Source: Paenibacillus rigui (GTDB taxonomy: Bacteria; Bacillota; Bacilli; Paenibacillales; NBRC-103111). From it: DNA of 64,000 nt. The stretch is from positions 1 to 64,000 of the forward strand of contig NZ_NMQW01000025.1 in NCBI RefSeq assembly GCF_002234615.1, read 5' to 3'. Numbering within the stretch: position 1 is the first letter of the stretch; the number at the start of each line of letters is the position of its first letter. The notes beneath the pieces are model-generated. The model made no database searches, was not told the origin of the DNA, and saw only the letters and a program-made list of their open reading frames with translations. Below, piece after piece: positions 8,546 through 16,093 of this stretch. The translations under genes were made by a program, and so were the position numbers.

Positions 8546-10387
8546 ATGAAAATACGCGTATTAGCTATTGCGCCCTATCCCGGCTTAAAGGATGTGCTGC
8601 TCGACGTTGCGGGACAGGATGAGGCGATTCAAATGGATGTGGAGGTCGCGGACCTGCACGAGGCGGTTCCGTTAGTTCAGCATGCACAACGGCAAGGGTA
8701 CGACATGATTGTCAGCAGGGGCGGGACGGCCACCTTGATTCGTGAGCATGTGAAGGTGCCGGTCGTCGATATACCAGTGTCCGGGTATGACATTTTGCGG
8801 GTCCTCACGCTGATCAAAAACACGCATGCGAAGGTCGCTATTATCGGGTTCCCCTCCATCTGCCGGGGAGTTGCCGAAGTATCGAGCCTGCTCGGTCTGG
8901 ATATTCCCTCCTTTGCGGTGGAGCATGAATCCGAGGTGACGCATGCGCTGGAGCAAGCATTCGAGTTCGGCGCCGAAATTGTGCTCGGCGATATGGTGAC
9001 CATCCGCAACGCGCAAGCGATGGGATATCGCGGGATTTTGATCACCTCAGGCAAGGAATCGGTCGCGGATATGCTGGGTGAAGTCCATAGAGTGTATGAG
9101 GTGCACAGCAAAGGGCAGGAAAAGGTCCGCTTCTATCAGCAGCTGCTTGATACGGATGCCCGGGGCATCGTCGTGATGGATGAAGCGAGACGGATTCAGT
9201 ACGTGAATCGGACGGTTTGCCATATTCTGAGACAAGCCGAGGAGGCGCTTCTGGGTCAAAATATGATGCTGTCTTCCCCGGCATTGGCGAATGTGATCAA
9301 GCAGGCCGGGGAAAGCCGGCAATCCTCCGAAACAGAACATTATGTGCATCTGTTCGATGAGCAGTATAAGGTCAGCGTCATTCCGCGGGAAACGGAGGGC
9401 CGTGCGGAGTATCTGGTCTACCTGGAGTCGCTGGCCAAGTGGCGGAGCGAGCGGCGGTTTGAAGCCTTTATTCCCTCGCGCCTGGCCACCTTCGCACAGC
9501 TGGCGGGTTCAAGCCCGACCCTGCAAAAGACGGTGCACCGCGCCAAAAAATTCGCCGAATCGGATCGCAATATCTGGATTTCGGGGGAGCGGGGAAGCGG
9601 CAAGCTTAAGTTCGCCCAAGCAATTCATTCCGCAAGCCAGCGGCAGCAGGAAGGCTTCTATATAATTTCCTGCGATGAAATGACGGAGGAGCAGATGTAC
9701 CGGCTTGTCTTTGGAACGGCACAGGCTCCGGGACTGCTGCAGGGTGGCTACGCAGGGACGCTGTATTTGAACCGGGCGGATCGGCTGAGCCCCCAGGCGC
9801 AAGAAAGCATCCTGCAGCTGCTTCGCGGCAGCAGAAATTTCCGCTGCATCGCTTCCTCTTCCATCGCTATGAACAAGCTGGCGCAGCGCGGGGACTATCA
9901 TCCGGATCTGATTTATAAAATTGGCGAGCTGCACCTCAGCGTTCCGCCGCTGCGCGAGCATTTGGAGGATCTGGAGGAGCTGATCCGAGGGTTGATCGCC
10001 GAACACAATTCCCAATCGGGCAAGCAAATCGTAGGGATGCGCGAAACCGTGCTCGAGCGGCTGACGCAGTATGACTGGCCCGGCAATCTGCCTGAGTTCG
10101 AAAGCCTGATTCAAGAAATGCTGATGATGACCAAAGGGCATTATACGGAATGGGAGGAAGTGCAGGACGTGTGGGAACGGTTAGTTCAACATGCAGGCAC
10201 TTCCGGTACCGCAGCGGTTTACGCGCAAATCGATCTTAGCGGAACGTATGAAGAAATTGAGGAGCGCATTTTATGGCAGGTATTGCAGGAGGAAGGAATG
10301 AATCAATCCAAAGCCTGTAAAAGGCTCGGCATCAATCGTTCGACCTTATGGAGAAAAATGAACAAAATGTTGAAAAATAAAACATAA
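8546..10387 (+). CDS. PrpR-type regulator with eroded sigma54-activator AAA domain
   Basis: A 613-residue regulator. Residues 1-195 form a PrpR_N sensor domain (MIVSRGGTATLIREHV, VDIPVSGYDIL); 205-300 a PAS-like domain; about 330-540 an AAA module of the sigma54-activator type; 570-613 a Fis-type helix-turn-helix (GMNQSKACKRLGINRSTLWR). The AAA module keeps a glycine-rich loop (SGERGSGK) but lacks the GAFTGA loop: the region reads LVFGTAQAPGLLQGG. The Walker B acidic residues are replaced (TLYLNRADRL) and the usual NVRE near the end is GNLPEF. It therefore cannot be expected to drive sigma54 polymerase and may act with the housekeeping polymerase, like TyrR. It sits directly upstream of the sugar-acid kinase and dehydrogenase, which it probably controls. 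The start has CGGAGG 6 bases upstream. Confidence 0.85.
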   Translation: MKIRVLAIAPYPGLKDVLLDVAGQDEAIQMDVEVADLHEAVPLVQHAQRQGYDMIVSRGGTATLIREHVKVPVVDIPVSGYDILRVLTLIKNTHAKVAIIGFPSICRGVAEVSSLLGLDIPSFAVEHESEVTHALEQAFEFGAEIVLGDMVTIRNAQAMGYRGILITSGKESVADMLGEVHRVYEVHSKGQEKVRFYQQLLDTDARGIVVMDEARRIQYVNRTVCHILRQAEEALLGQNMMLSSPALANVIKQAGESRQSSETEHYVHLFDEQYKVSVIPRETEGRAEYLVYLESLAKWRSERRFEAFIPSRLATFAQLAGSSPTLQKTVHRAKKFAESDRNIWISGERGSGKLKFAQAIHSASQRQQEGFYIISCDEMTEEQMYRLVFGTAQAPGLLQGGYAGTLYLNRADRLSPQAQESILQLLRGSRNFRCIASSSIAMNKLAQRGDYHPDLIYKIGELHLSVPPLREHLEDLEELIRGLIAEHNSQSGKQIVGMRETVLERLTQYDWPGNLPEFESLIQEMLMMTKGHYTEWEEVQDVWERLVQHAGTSGTAAVYAQIDLSGTYEEIEERILWQVLQEEGMNQSKACKRLGINRSTLWRKMNKMLKNKT

Positions 10388-10493
10388 TCGGCGTTGAGTC
10401 CCGACGGAATGAGTTGTTATAATGCAGAGGCAAAGCTCAAATGAACCCGAGTTGTTGCAAAATAAAACATGCATTATGGAGGGAGACGACGGA

Positions 10494-11816
10494 TTGCTGC
10501 GGTTGGCTATTATTGCGGACGATTTAACAGGGGCTTCCGATTCGGGGGTTCAAGTGGCGAGAAGAGGGCTTCCGGCGCAGGTTGTTTTCGATTGGAAGGG
10601 ACTGGCGGAGCCATCCGCCTCGCAGGGAACCTTAGTCATAGATACGGACAGCCGAGCCGTGCCCGGCAGCCTGGCCTACAGCCGAGTCCGGGCTGCGGCT
10701 GCGTCCTTACAGGCGCAGGGCTGCCGGTTTATATATAAAAAGATGGATTCCACGCTGCGCGGGAACCTGGGTCAGGAGATCGATGCGGTACTGGATGTGT
10801 ACGGCTTCGGGGCTGCGCTGGTCGTTCCGGCTTTTCCGAGAATCGGCAGGACAACGGTCGGCGGCATCCATTATTTGAATGGTGTCCCTATTCATGAGAC
10901 GGAGATCGGCAGGGATCCGAAAACGCCTGTGCCTGAAGCGGAGATCACGAAGCTGTTGGCTGCTCAATCGCGCAGAAAGGCAGCCAGCGTTCAGCTGGAC
11001 GCGATCCGCGGTGGACAGGAAGCGTTGGAGACAGCGATTGAACAGGCGTTGAGCGCGGGTGCCGAGTTGATTGTGCTGGATGCCGAAACCGATCAGGACA
11101 TTCAAAGCCTGGCTGCGCTCATTCCCCGCTATGGGGAGCGGTTTTTATGGGCGGGCTCTGCCGGACTGGCGGAATATTTGCCATTGGGCTCGGAGGAGGA
11201 GAAGGAGGAGGAGCGGCTGGGAGAGCGGCCGTCGCCCAGCCTGAGCGGCAGGCTGCCGGTCATGCTGGTGGCGGGCAGTATCTCGCGTGTGACGCGGGCT
11301 CAACTGCAGAAGGTCAACGAGCAGCAGGGCATCGTCCCTGTCGAGCTCGATCCATTGGCGCTGCTGACCGCGCCGGGGCAGGCGGCAGACGAGAAGACGC
11401 GCTGCTACCATGCGCTCTCCGGGGCGCTGAGGGCCGGGGCGGACGTATCCTTCTATGCAGGCTCCTCGCCGGAGCAGGTGCAGCAGGCGCAGCACCTCGG
11501 CGCCGGCCAGGGGATGGGCGCCTCCAGCGTCTCCGACGCGATTGCCGATGCGCTGGGGGAAGTAGCGGCGAAGCTTGCCGCCGCCCACCCGCTGCAGGGG
11601 CTGGTGCTGACCGGAGGCGACACGGCCAAAGCGGTGTGCCGCCATTTAGGCGTCAGCGGCATTGAGCTTATGGCTGAAGTGGAGCCGGGCATTCCGCTCG
11701 GAAGGCTCATCGGCGCGGGACATCTCCCGGCGGTGACCAAAGCGGGGGCTTTCGGCCAAACGGAGTCACTTTTGCGTGCAATGTACATATTGAAGGGGGA
11801 GCTTGGACATGAGTAG
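10494..11816 (+). CDS. Four-carbon sugar-acid kinase (DUF1537 family)
   Basis: A 440-residue kinase of the OtnK/DtnK/DenK family: N-terminal substrate domain starting LRLAIIADDLTGASDSGVQ, KKMDSTLRGN at about 83, and C-terminal nucleotide-binding domain (VLTGGDTAKAVCRHLG, EPGIPLGRLIG, TKAGAFGQ). Members phosphorylate D-threonate, D-erythronate or related acids on C4, and a PdxA-like partner then oxidises the product with loss of CO2 to dihydroxyacetone phosphate. I prefer the TTG start at 10494, with GGAGGG ten bases before it, since the family begins right at LRLAIIADD; an ATG at 10422 would add an unmatched leader. The last 8 bases overlap the PdxA-like gene. Confidence 0.85.
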   Translation: MLRLAIIADDLTGASDSGVQVARRGLPAQVVFDWKGLAEPSASQGTLVIDTDSRAVPGSLAYSRVRAAAASLQAQGCRFIYKKMDSTLRGNLGQEIDAVLDVYGFGAALVVPAFPRIGRTTVGGIHYLNGVPIHETEIGRDPKTPVPEAEITKLLAAQSRRKAASVQLDAIRGGQEALETAIEQALSAGAELIVLDAETDQDIQSLAALIPRYGERFLWAGSAGLAEYLPLGSEEEKEEERLGERPSPSLSGRLPVMLVAGSISRVTRAQLQKVNEQQGIVPVELDPLALLTAPGQAADEKTRCYHALSGALRAGADVSFYAGSSPEQVQQAQHLGAGQGMGASSVSDAIADALGEVAAKLAAAHPLQGLVLTGGDTAKAVCRHLGVSGIELMAEVEPGIPLGRLIGAGHLPAVTKAGAFGQTESLLRAMYILKGELGHE

Positions 11817-12801
11817 ACCGATCATTGGCATTACTATGGGAGACGGCGCGGGGGTAGGACCTGAGATTATTATGAAGGTGCTGGACGATGCGGCGCTGTA
11901 CGAGAGCAGCCGACCGTTCGTTATCGGCGATGCGCTGCTGCTGGAAAGAGCCGCGCAGGTGGTGGGCAGCGGATTGAAGGTGCGGACCCTGACGTCATCG
12001 AAGGATGCCCGATTCGAGCACGGCGTGGTGGATTGTCTGGACTTGAACCTGCTTCCGGCGGATTTGCCGTTCGGTGCCGTGAGCCCGGAGGCGGGGCATG
12101 CCGCCTTCATGTACTTGCAGCAAGCGATCGAGCTGGCTAACAACGGGGAGATTGACGCGATCTGCACAGCCCCGCTCAATAAAGAAGCGCTGCACAAGGG
12201 AGGCCATATTTATCCGGGCCATACGGAAATTTTGGCGGAGCTGACAGGGACGAAGGACTATTCCATGATGCTGTCCGCACCGAAGCTGAAGGTGATTCAT
12301 GTCACGACACATGTCGGGATTATAGATGCCGTCAAGCAAATCAACCCGGACCGGGTGTATAAGGTGATCCGTCTGGCTCATGAAACGCTGCAAAAAGCGG
12401 GCATCGCCGCACCGAAAATTGCCGTATGCGGCATTAATCCGCATGCGGGAGAGAACGGCTTGTTCGGCTATGGCGAAGAGGAAGAGAAGGTCATTCCCGG
12501 CGTGGAACGCGCCCGCCAGGAAGGGATTCAAGCCGTCGGTCCGCTGCCGGCGGACACGTTGTTTTTCCGCGCGACGCGGGGGGATTTCGACATCGTGGTA
12601 GCGATGTATCATGATCAGGGGCACGGCCCGATCAAGGTGCTCGGTCTGGAATCCGGCGTGAACATTACGGTCGGTCTGCCGATCATCCGTACCAGCGTCG
12701 ATCACGGTACCGCCTTCGACATTGCAGGCAAAGGGATTGCCGATGAGCAGAGCATGAAGGAAGCGTTAAAGCAGGCGATGGAGCTTGCGCCGAAGCGTTA
12801 A
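11809..12801 (+). CDS. pdxA2: PdxA2-type 4-phosphothreonate/4-phosphoerythronate dehydrogenase
   Basis: A 330-residue PdxA-superfamily NAD-dependent dehydrogenase. Seen: PIIGITMGDGAGVGPEII at the start, the metal-binding histidines in GHTEILAELTG and VTTHVGIIDAV, the AVCGINPHAGENGLFG motif, MYHDQGHGPIKV, and ITVGLPIIRTSVDHGTAFD. Linked to a DUF1537 kinase, such proteins oxidise and decarboxylate a 4-phospho four-carbon sugar acid rather than making pyridoxal phosphate. The ATG at 11809 overlaps the kinase stop codon by 8 bases, with GGGGGA 8 bases upstream, indicating translational coupling. No transporter gene is fused to this operon; the nearest importer begins 1.4 kb downstream. Confidence 0.88.
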   Translation: MSRPIIGITMGDGAGVGPEIIMKVLDDAALYESSRPFVIGDALLLERAAQVVGSGLKVRTLTSSKDARFEHGVVDCLDLNLLPADLPFGAVSPEAGHAAFMYLQQAIELANNGEIDAICTAPLNKEALHKGGHIYPGHTEILAELTGTKDYSMMLSAPKLKVIHVTTHVGIIDAVKQINPDRVYKVIRLAHETLQKAGIAAPKIAVCGINPHAGENGLFGYGEEEEKVIPGVERARQEGIQAVGPLPADTLFFRATRGDFDIVVAMYHDQGHGPIKVLGLESGVNITVGLPIIRTSVDHGTAFDIAGKGIADEQSMKEALKQAMELAPKR

Positions 12802-13007
12802 GTTGGCTTGGCTTGGGCTGCTGTTAGCCGCAATCAAGGTGGCTGTAAATTGGTGCGGGGGGCTTCGCTCTACGGCCGGCACAAACGATACACAGGGAAG
12901 CCGTCTCCCCGTCAAGGGGAGGCCCTAGACAATCTAGCGGAGTGAATGGAGTCATTTTGTAGAAGCGATTGAAAGTATGATCCGTACATGCAGCCCAAGC
13001 TTTTTCA
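12802..13007. other. Non-coding gap after the pdxA2-like gene
   Basis: I find no supported gene here. It contains short GC-rich inverted repeats (for example CTCCCC..GGGGAG at about 12906-12922) and leads into a terminator. Confidence 0.4.
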
Positions 13008-13036
13008 GCAGCCTCCTTCAAGAGGCGGCTTTTTTT
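13008..13036 (+). terminator. Terminator ahead of the TetR gene
   Basis: Stem AGC-A-GCCTC/GAGGC-G-GCT with one mismatch and a 6-base loop, followed by seven T residues. It probably ends the kinase/dehydrogenase transcript. Confidence 0.7.
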
Positions 13037-13054
13037 GCATAGGCCAAAAAACAG

Positions 13055-13114
13055 TTGCAAAAAATAACAGCATCGAATACAATAGCCACGTGAGTAACTA
13101 TGATTGGTCAATCA
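13055..13114 (+). promoter_or_regulatory. Promoter and operator of the TetR gene
   Basis: TTGCAA (13055-13060) and TACAAT (13078-13083) are 17 bp apart. The dyad TGATTG-GT-CAATCA (13101-13114) lies just after the expected transcription start and before the ribosome binding site, a standard position for autorepression. A related palindrome, ATTGATCAAT, recurs at 13684-13693, after the TetR gene. Confidence 0.65.
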
Positions 13115-13138
13115 ATAAAAGAAAGGGGGTAGGACCTT

Positions 13139-13660
13139 ATGGCAAAAGTGAATCAAGCCTCGGCCAGCCGGCGTACCGATATCGTCTCCGCGGCCATTGA
13201 AGTTTTTGCGGAAATCGGATATTTCCGAGCTACGACTGCTCAAGTCGCGGAGCGGGCTGCCATTTCGCAGCCGTACGTTTATCGATTCTTTACCAAAGAA
13301 TCGCTGCTGGTGGAGGCGCTGGAGGTATCGTGGCAGCGGATTATGCAAGCCTTTCAACGGGTCATCGAGACCTCCTCATCCGAGCTGCTGGAAATCGGCT
13401 TTATTCGGGCTTACGAGGAAATTATGCAATCCCACCGCAGTGAAATTTTGCTGCAGATGCAAGCTCAGACGATTGCGGACCCGCCGGTTCGGGACGTTAT
13501 GCAGCAGGGGATGAACGAGGTCAAACAGCTGGTGCTGCACGCTTTTGAAGAAGCAGGTATAGAGAATGCGGCGGACAGAACGTCCGATTTCCTGGCAAGG
13601 GGCTTGCTGTGCAACGTATCGATGGCTTTGGATATGCCGGATCTGATGGTCAAGAGATAA
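13139..13660 (+). CDS. TetR/AcrR family transcriptional regulator
   Basis: A 173-residue protein with the TetR helix-turn-helix at residues 12-58 (RRTDIVSAAIEVFAEIGYFR, ISQPYVYRFFTKESLL) and a helical ligand-binding C-terminal part. It is somewhat shorter than the usual 190 or so residues. AAGGGGG lies upstream of the ATG. The following 500 bp, where its target would be expected, hold only decayed sequence, so the regulated gene may have been lost; the ATTGATCAAT palindrome downstream may be its remaining second operator (inference). Confidence 0.88.
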   Translation: MAKVNQASASRRTDIVSAAIEVFAEIGYFRATTAQVAERAAISQPYVYRFFTKESLLVEALEVSWQRIMQAFQRVIETSSSELLEIGFIRAYEEIMQSHRSEILLQMQAQTIADPPVRDVMQQGMNEVKQLVLHAFEEAGIENAADRTSDFLARGLLCNVSMALDMPDLMVKR

Positions 13661-13904
13661 GTTTTTGTGAGCTATATGAATGGATTGATCAATAAGGATT
13701 GAAATCGATGAAGCAGAGCTTCGACGGCACGGTCGACCAGCTGGAAGCCTGCCGGGTCAAGGTGTGAAGTTTTTTTCAACACATACGTTTTGGTAAATGA
13801 CGGATAGGGCTTTTGAACGATGCCACTTACGGGCAAGCGCAGTATGGCTGCGGGCTTGGGGGTGGTTTTTTCCTGTTATGGGCCGGGAAAGCTATTTCTC
13901 GAAC

Positions 13905-14027
13905 AAGGCTGGGACTGGTAAAGCTGCAAGCGGCAGCCGTCAGCTTGTTGTTGGAACGGCACGGCTCCGGGCCCGCTGGAGGGCGGCTATGCAGAGGCGT
14001 AGTGTTTCAACCGGGCGATCGTCGGTG
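13905..14027 (+). pseudogene. Decayed fragment of a second PrpR-type/AAA regulator
   Basis: Positions 13941-14021 align by eye with about 85 bases of the regulator gene at 9700-9790 at roughly three-quarters identity, with single-base gaps that break the frame (the stretch around TTGGAACGGCAC and AACCGGGC). Just upstream, 13905-13928 reads KAGTGKAA, a Walker A-like loop of the same family, but only a few codons from RQLVVGTA, whereas the intact gene has about 35 codons between. So an internal deletion plus frameshifts have destroyed a paralogue. I see no other gene in 13661-14172. Confidence 0.6.
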
Positions 14028-14172
14028 TTTTTGTCGGGTAGATGGAGATATTGTCGAATGGTGTTGGTTCTTAGTCCTTTGGGCATATTTTCCATTTGGG
14101 CAGGAAGGTGAAATTACATTGGAGTAGAATTATGAAACAAAGCGTAACGTGATGAAAGTGAGGTGAATTGCG

Positions 14173-15993
14173 CTGCGACGGCGACCGATCCCTATTTTTA
14201 TACAGCTGCTGGCCGGGATGTTTCTTATTGCCGCTCTGGCCATTGCGCTTACGAATTGGTTTAACTACCGGCAAACGTCCCAGATTGTGTTGAACCGAAC
14301 GGCGGACTACAATCAGGAATCGGTGGATCAGCTGTCGGCCAAAATCGACGTGCTGCTGCGCCAGTACGATCAGGCTTCCCAAATGATTGCTTTCGACGAA
14401 AAGGTACAGGCTGTATTGGCGGACCCGACGGCCAAGCCGGGAGGGCAAATGCAGGTGGAGCTAAACCGGTACTTGGCTGAAAAAATCCGCTACATTGCAG
14501 GAGATATGCTGCTTCACTTGTTCGGTCAAAATGGTAACGCTTACATTTCTAACGAATCATTACAGCTGTTTTGGCGTCAGGCCGATGATGTCAGTGCGGT
14601 AAGCTGGCATGCCAAGATGGAGGAAATGGACGGCCATATGCTGTGGGTGTACGGTCCGGCTTGGCGCGACGGGGAAATCCCGGCCATAATCGGTGCCCGC
14701 AAGCTGAAGGATTCCCGTCGGCTGACGGTCCTGGGTGAGGAGTTCGTCGTATTCCCGGTAGAGAAAATCAACCGGATGATCGGCGAAACCGGGCAGCGGA
14801 TCGAACGGAAGGTGCAGGTGATGGATTCCATCGGCAATATTGTGTATTCGACGGAGCCCCGGGAGATCGGGACGGCAGCGGATCAAGGGCTATTTGCCAA
14901 GTTCGGGGGCAATGCGCACCCGTTCTTCGAATGGACGACCCGCGAGGATCGGCAGCGGATGCTGGTCGCATACGCCAAATCGACTTATAGCGGCTGGACG
15001 ACGATCGCCTATTTCAAGCCGGAAGCCGTGTTCAGCGACGCTTCGCAAATGTGGGCTCAGGCTCTCCTCACGATGGTTGCGGGAATCGGGATTGCACTTA
15101 CGCTCGTGGCGTACTTTACATGGACGTTGACGAAGCCGATCCGGCAGCTGGCCGACGGAATGAACCGGATCCGCAAGGCGGGCATGAAGCCGTTCGACCG
15201 GCCTTTTGCAAGCCGGGAGATCGCTTTGCTGTATTCCAATTATAATGCGATGGTCCAGGAGCTGGAGGAGGTCGTACAGCGGCTTTCGGAGCAGCAGATC
15301 AGCGCCCAGCGTGCAGAGCTGGTGGCGTTGAAAGCACAATTTCGGCCGCATTTTTTGTACAATTCCTTGAATCTGATTTATTGGACGATTGAGGACGAGC
15401 GTCCGGAGAAGGCGCAGGAGATGACGCTCGCTCTAAGTGAGCTGCTCCGCTACAGCGTCCACCCCTCTACCGATTTTGTCACGCTGGGCGAGGATTTGGC
15501 GCAGCTGGACCGGTATTTGCTGCTGCAGCGGGCTCGTTTCGGTGACCAATTCAGCGTCAACATGGAGGTGGAGGAAGGCCTGGAGCGGCAGCGCGTCATC
15601 CGGCTGGTGCTGCAGCCGTTGGTGGAGAATGCGTTCCACCACGGGCTGGAGCAGAAGAAGGAGGGCGATTGGCAGATCCGTGTCCGGATCGTAAGACACG
15701 GCGACAACATCTTGTGCTCGGTCGAGGATAACGGCGTAGGGATGACACCCGCAGAGCTGCGTTTTCTAGAAGCCTCGATCCATCAGGATCAAGTATTCGA
15801 GAAGAAGGGAAACGGCATCGGCTTAAGCAATTTGCATAGGCAGCTGCAGGCGTTCTTCGGAAAGGGGCACGGGATCCGGCTGCTGCCAAGCCCGCTGGGA
15901 GGACTGCAGGTCGTGCTGTCGCTGCCGCTGCTGGAAACGGAGCAGCAAAGCCCTCTGAATGCGGGGGAGAAGGGGGAGGATGGCGCTGCATAA
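14173..15993 (+). CDS. YesM-type sensor histidine kinase
   Basis: About 606 residues: transmembrane segment 1 at 8-30, a large extracytoplasmic sensor region to about 290, transmembrane segment 2 at 294-316, HAMP at 316-366, a His_kinase domain with the phospho-acceptor in QFRPHFLYNSLN (about residue 393; the family usually has INPHFLYN), and a HATPase_c domain (LVENAFHHGLEQ, VEDNGVGM, NGIGLSNLHRQL). These kinases sense sugars or binding proteins and pair with YesN-type regulators. No ATG/GTG/TTG with a binding site exists; CTG at 14173 lies 7 bases after AGGTG and keeps the whole first membrane helix, while the first ATG (14218) cuts into it. The gene for a binding protein overlaps or follows directly. 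Confidence 0.88.
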   Translation: MRRRPIPIFIQLLAGMFLIAALAIALTNWFNYRQTSQIVLNRTADYNQESVDQLSAKIDVLLRQYDQASQMIAFDEKVQAVLADPTAKPGGQMQVELNRYLAEKIRYIAGDMLLHLFGQNGNAYISNESLQLFWRQADDVSAVSWHAKMEEMDGHMLWVYGPAWRDGEIPAIIGARKLKDSRRLTVLGEEFVVFPVEKINRMIGETGQRIERKVQVMDSIGNIVYSTEPREIGTAADQGLFAKFGGNAHPFFEWTTREDRQRMLVAYAKSTYSGWTTIAYFKPEAVFSDASQMWAQALLTMVAGIGIALTLVAYFTWTLTKPIRQLADGMNRIRKAGMKPFDRPFASREIALLYSNYNAMVQELEEVVQRLSEQQISAQRAELVALKAQFRPHFLYNSLNLIYWTIEDERPEKAQEMTLALSELLRYSVHPSTDFVTLGEDLAQLDRYLLLQRARFGDQFSVNMEVEEGLERQRVIRLVLQPLVENAFHHGLEQKKEGDWQIRVRIVRHGDNILCSVEDNGVGMTPAELRFLEASIHQDQVFEKKGNGIGLSNLHRQLQAFFGKGHGIRLLPSPLGGLQVVLSLPLLETEQQSPLNAGEKGEDGAA

Positions 15994-16093
15994 AGGAAGA
16001 TTGCGGAGGGACACAAGGACGCCGGCAGGCAGTACACCCAGTGAGGATAGGACCCTTGGCAGACCGGGGAGGGCTCGAGCTCGGAAGGTCTGC

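Noticed and set aside
11145..11665. Overlapping frames of about 170 codons on both strands inside the DUF1537 kinase gene
   Set aside because: Both are explained by the GC-rich third positions of the kinase gene and have no start signals or family motifs.
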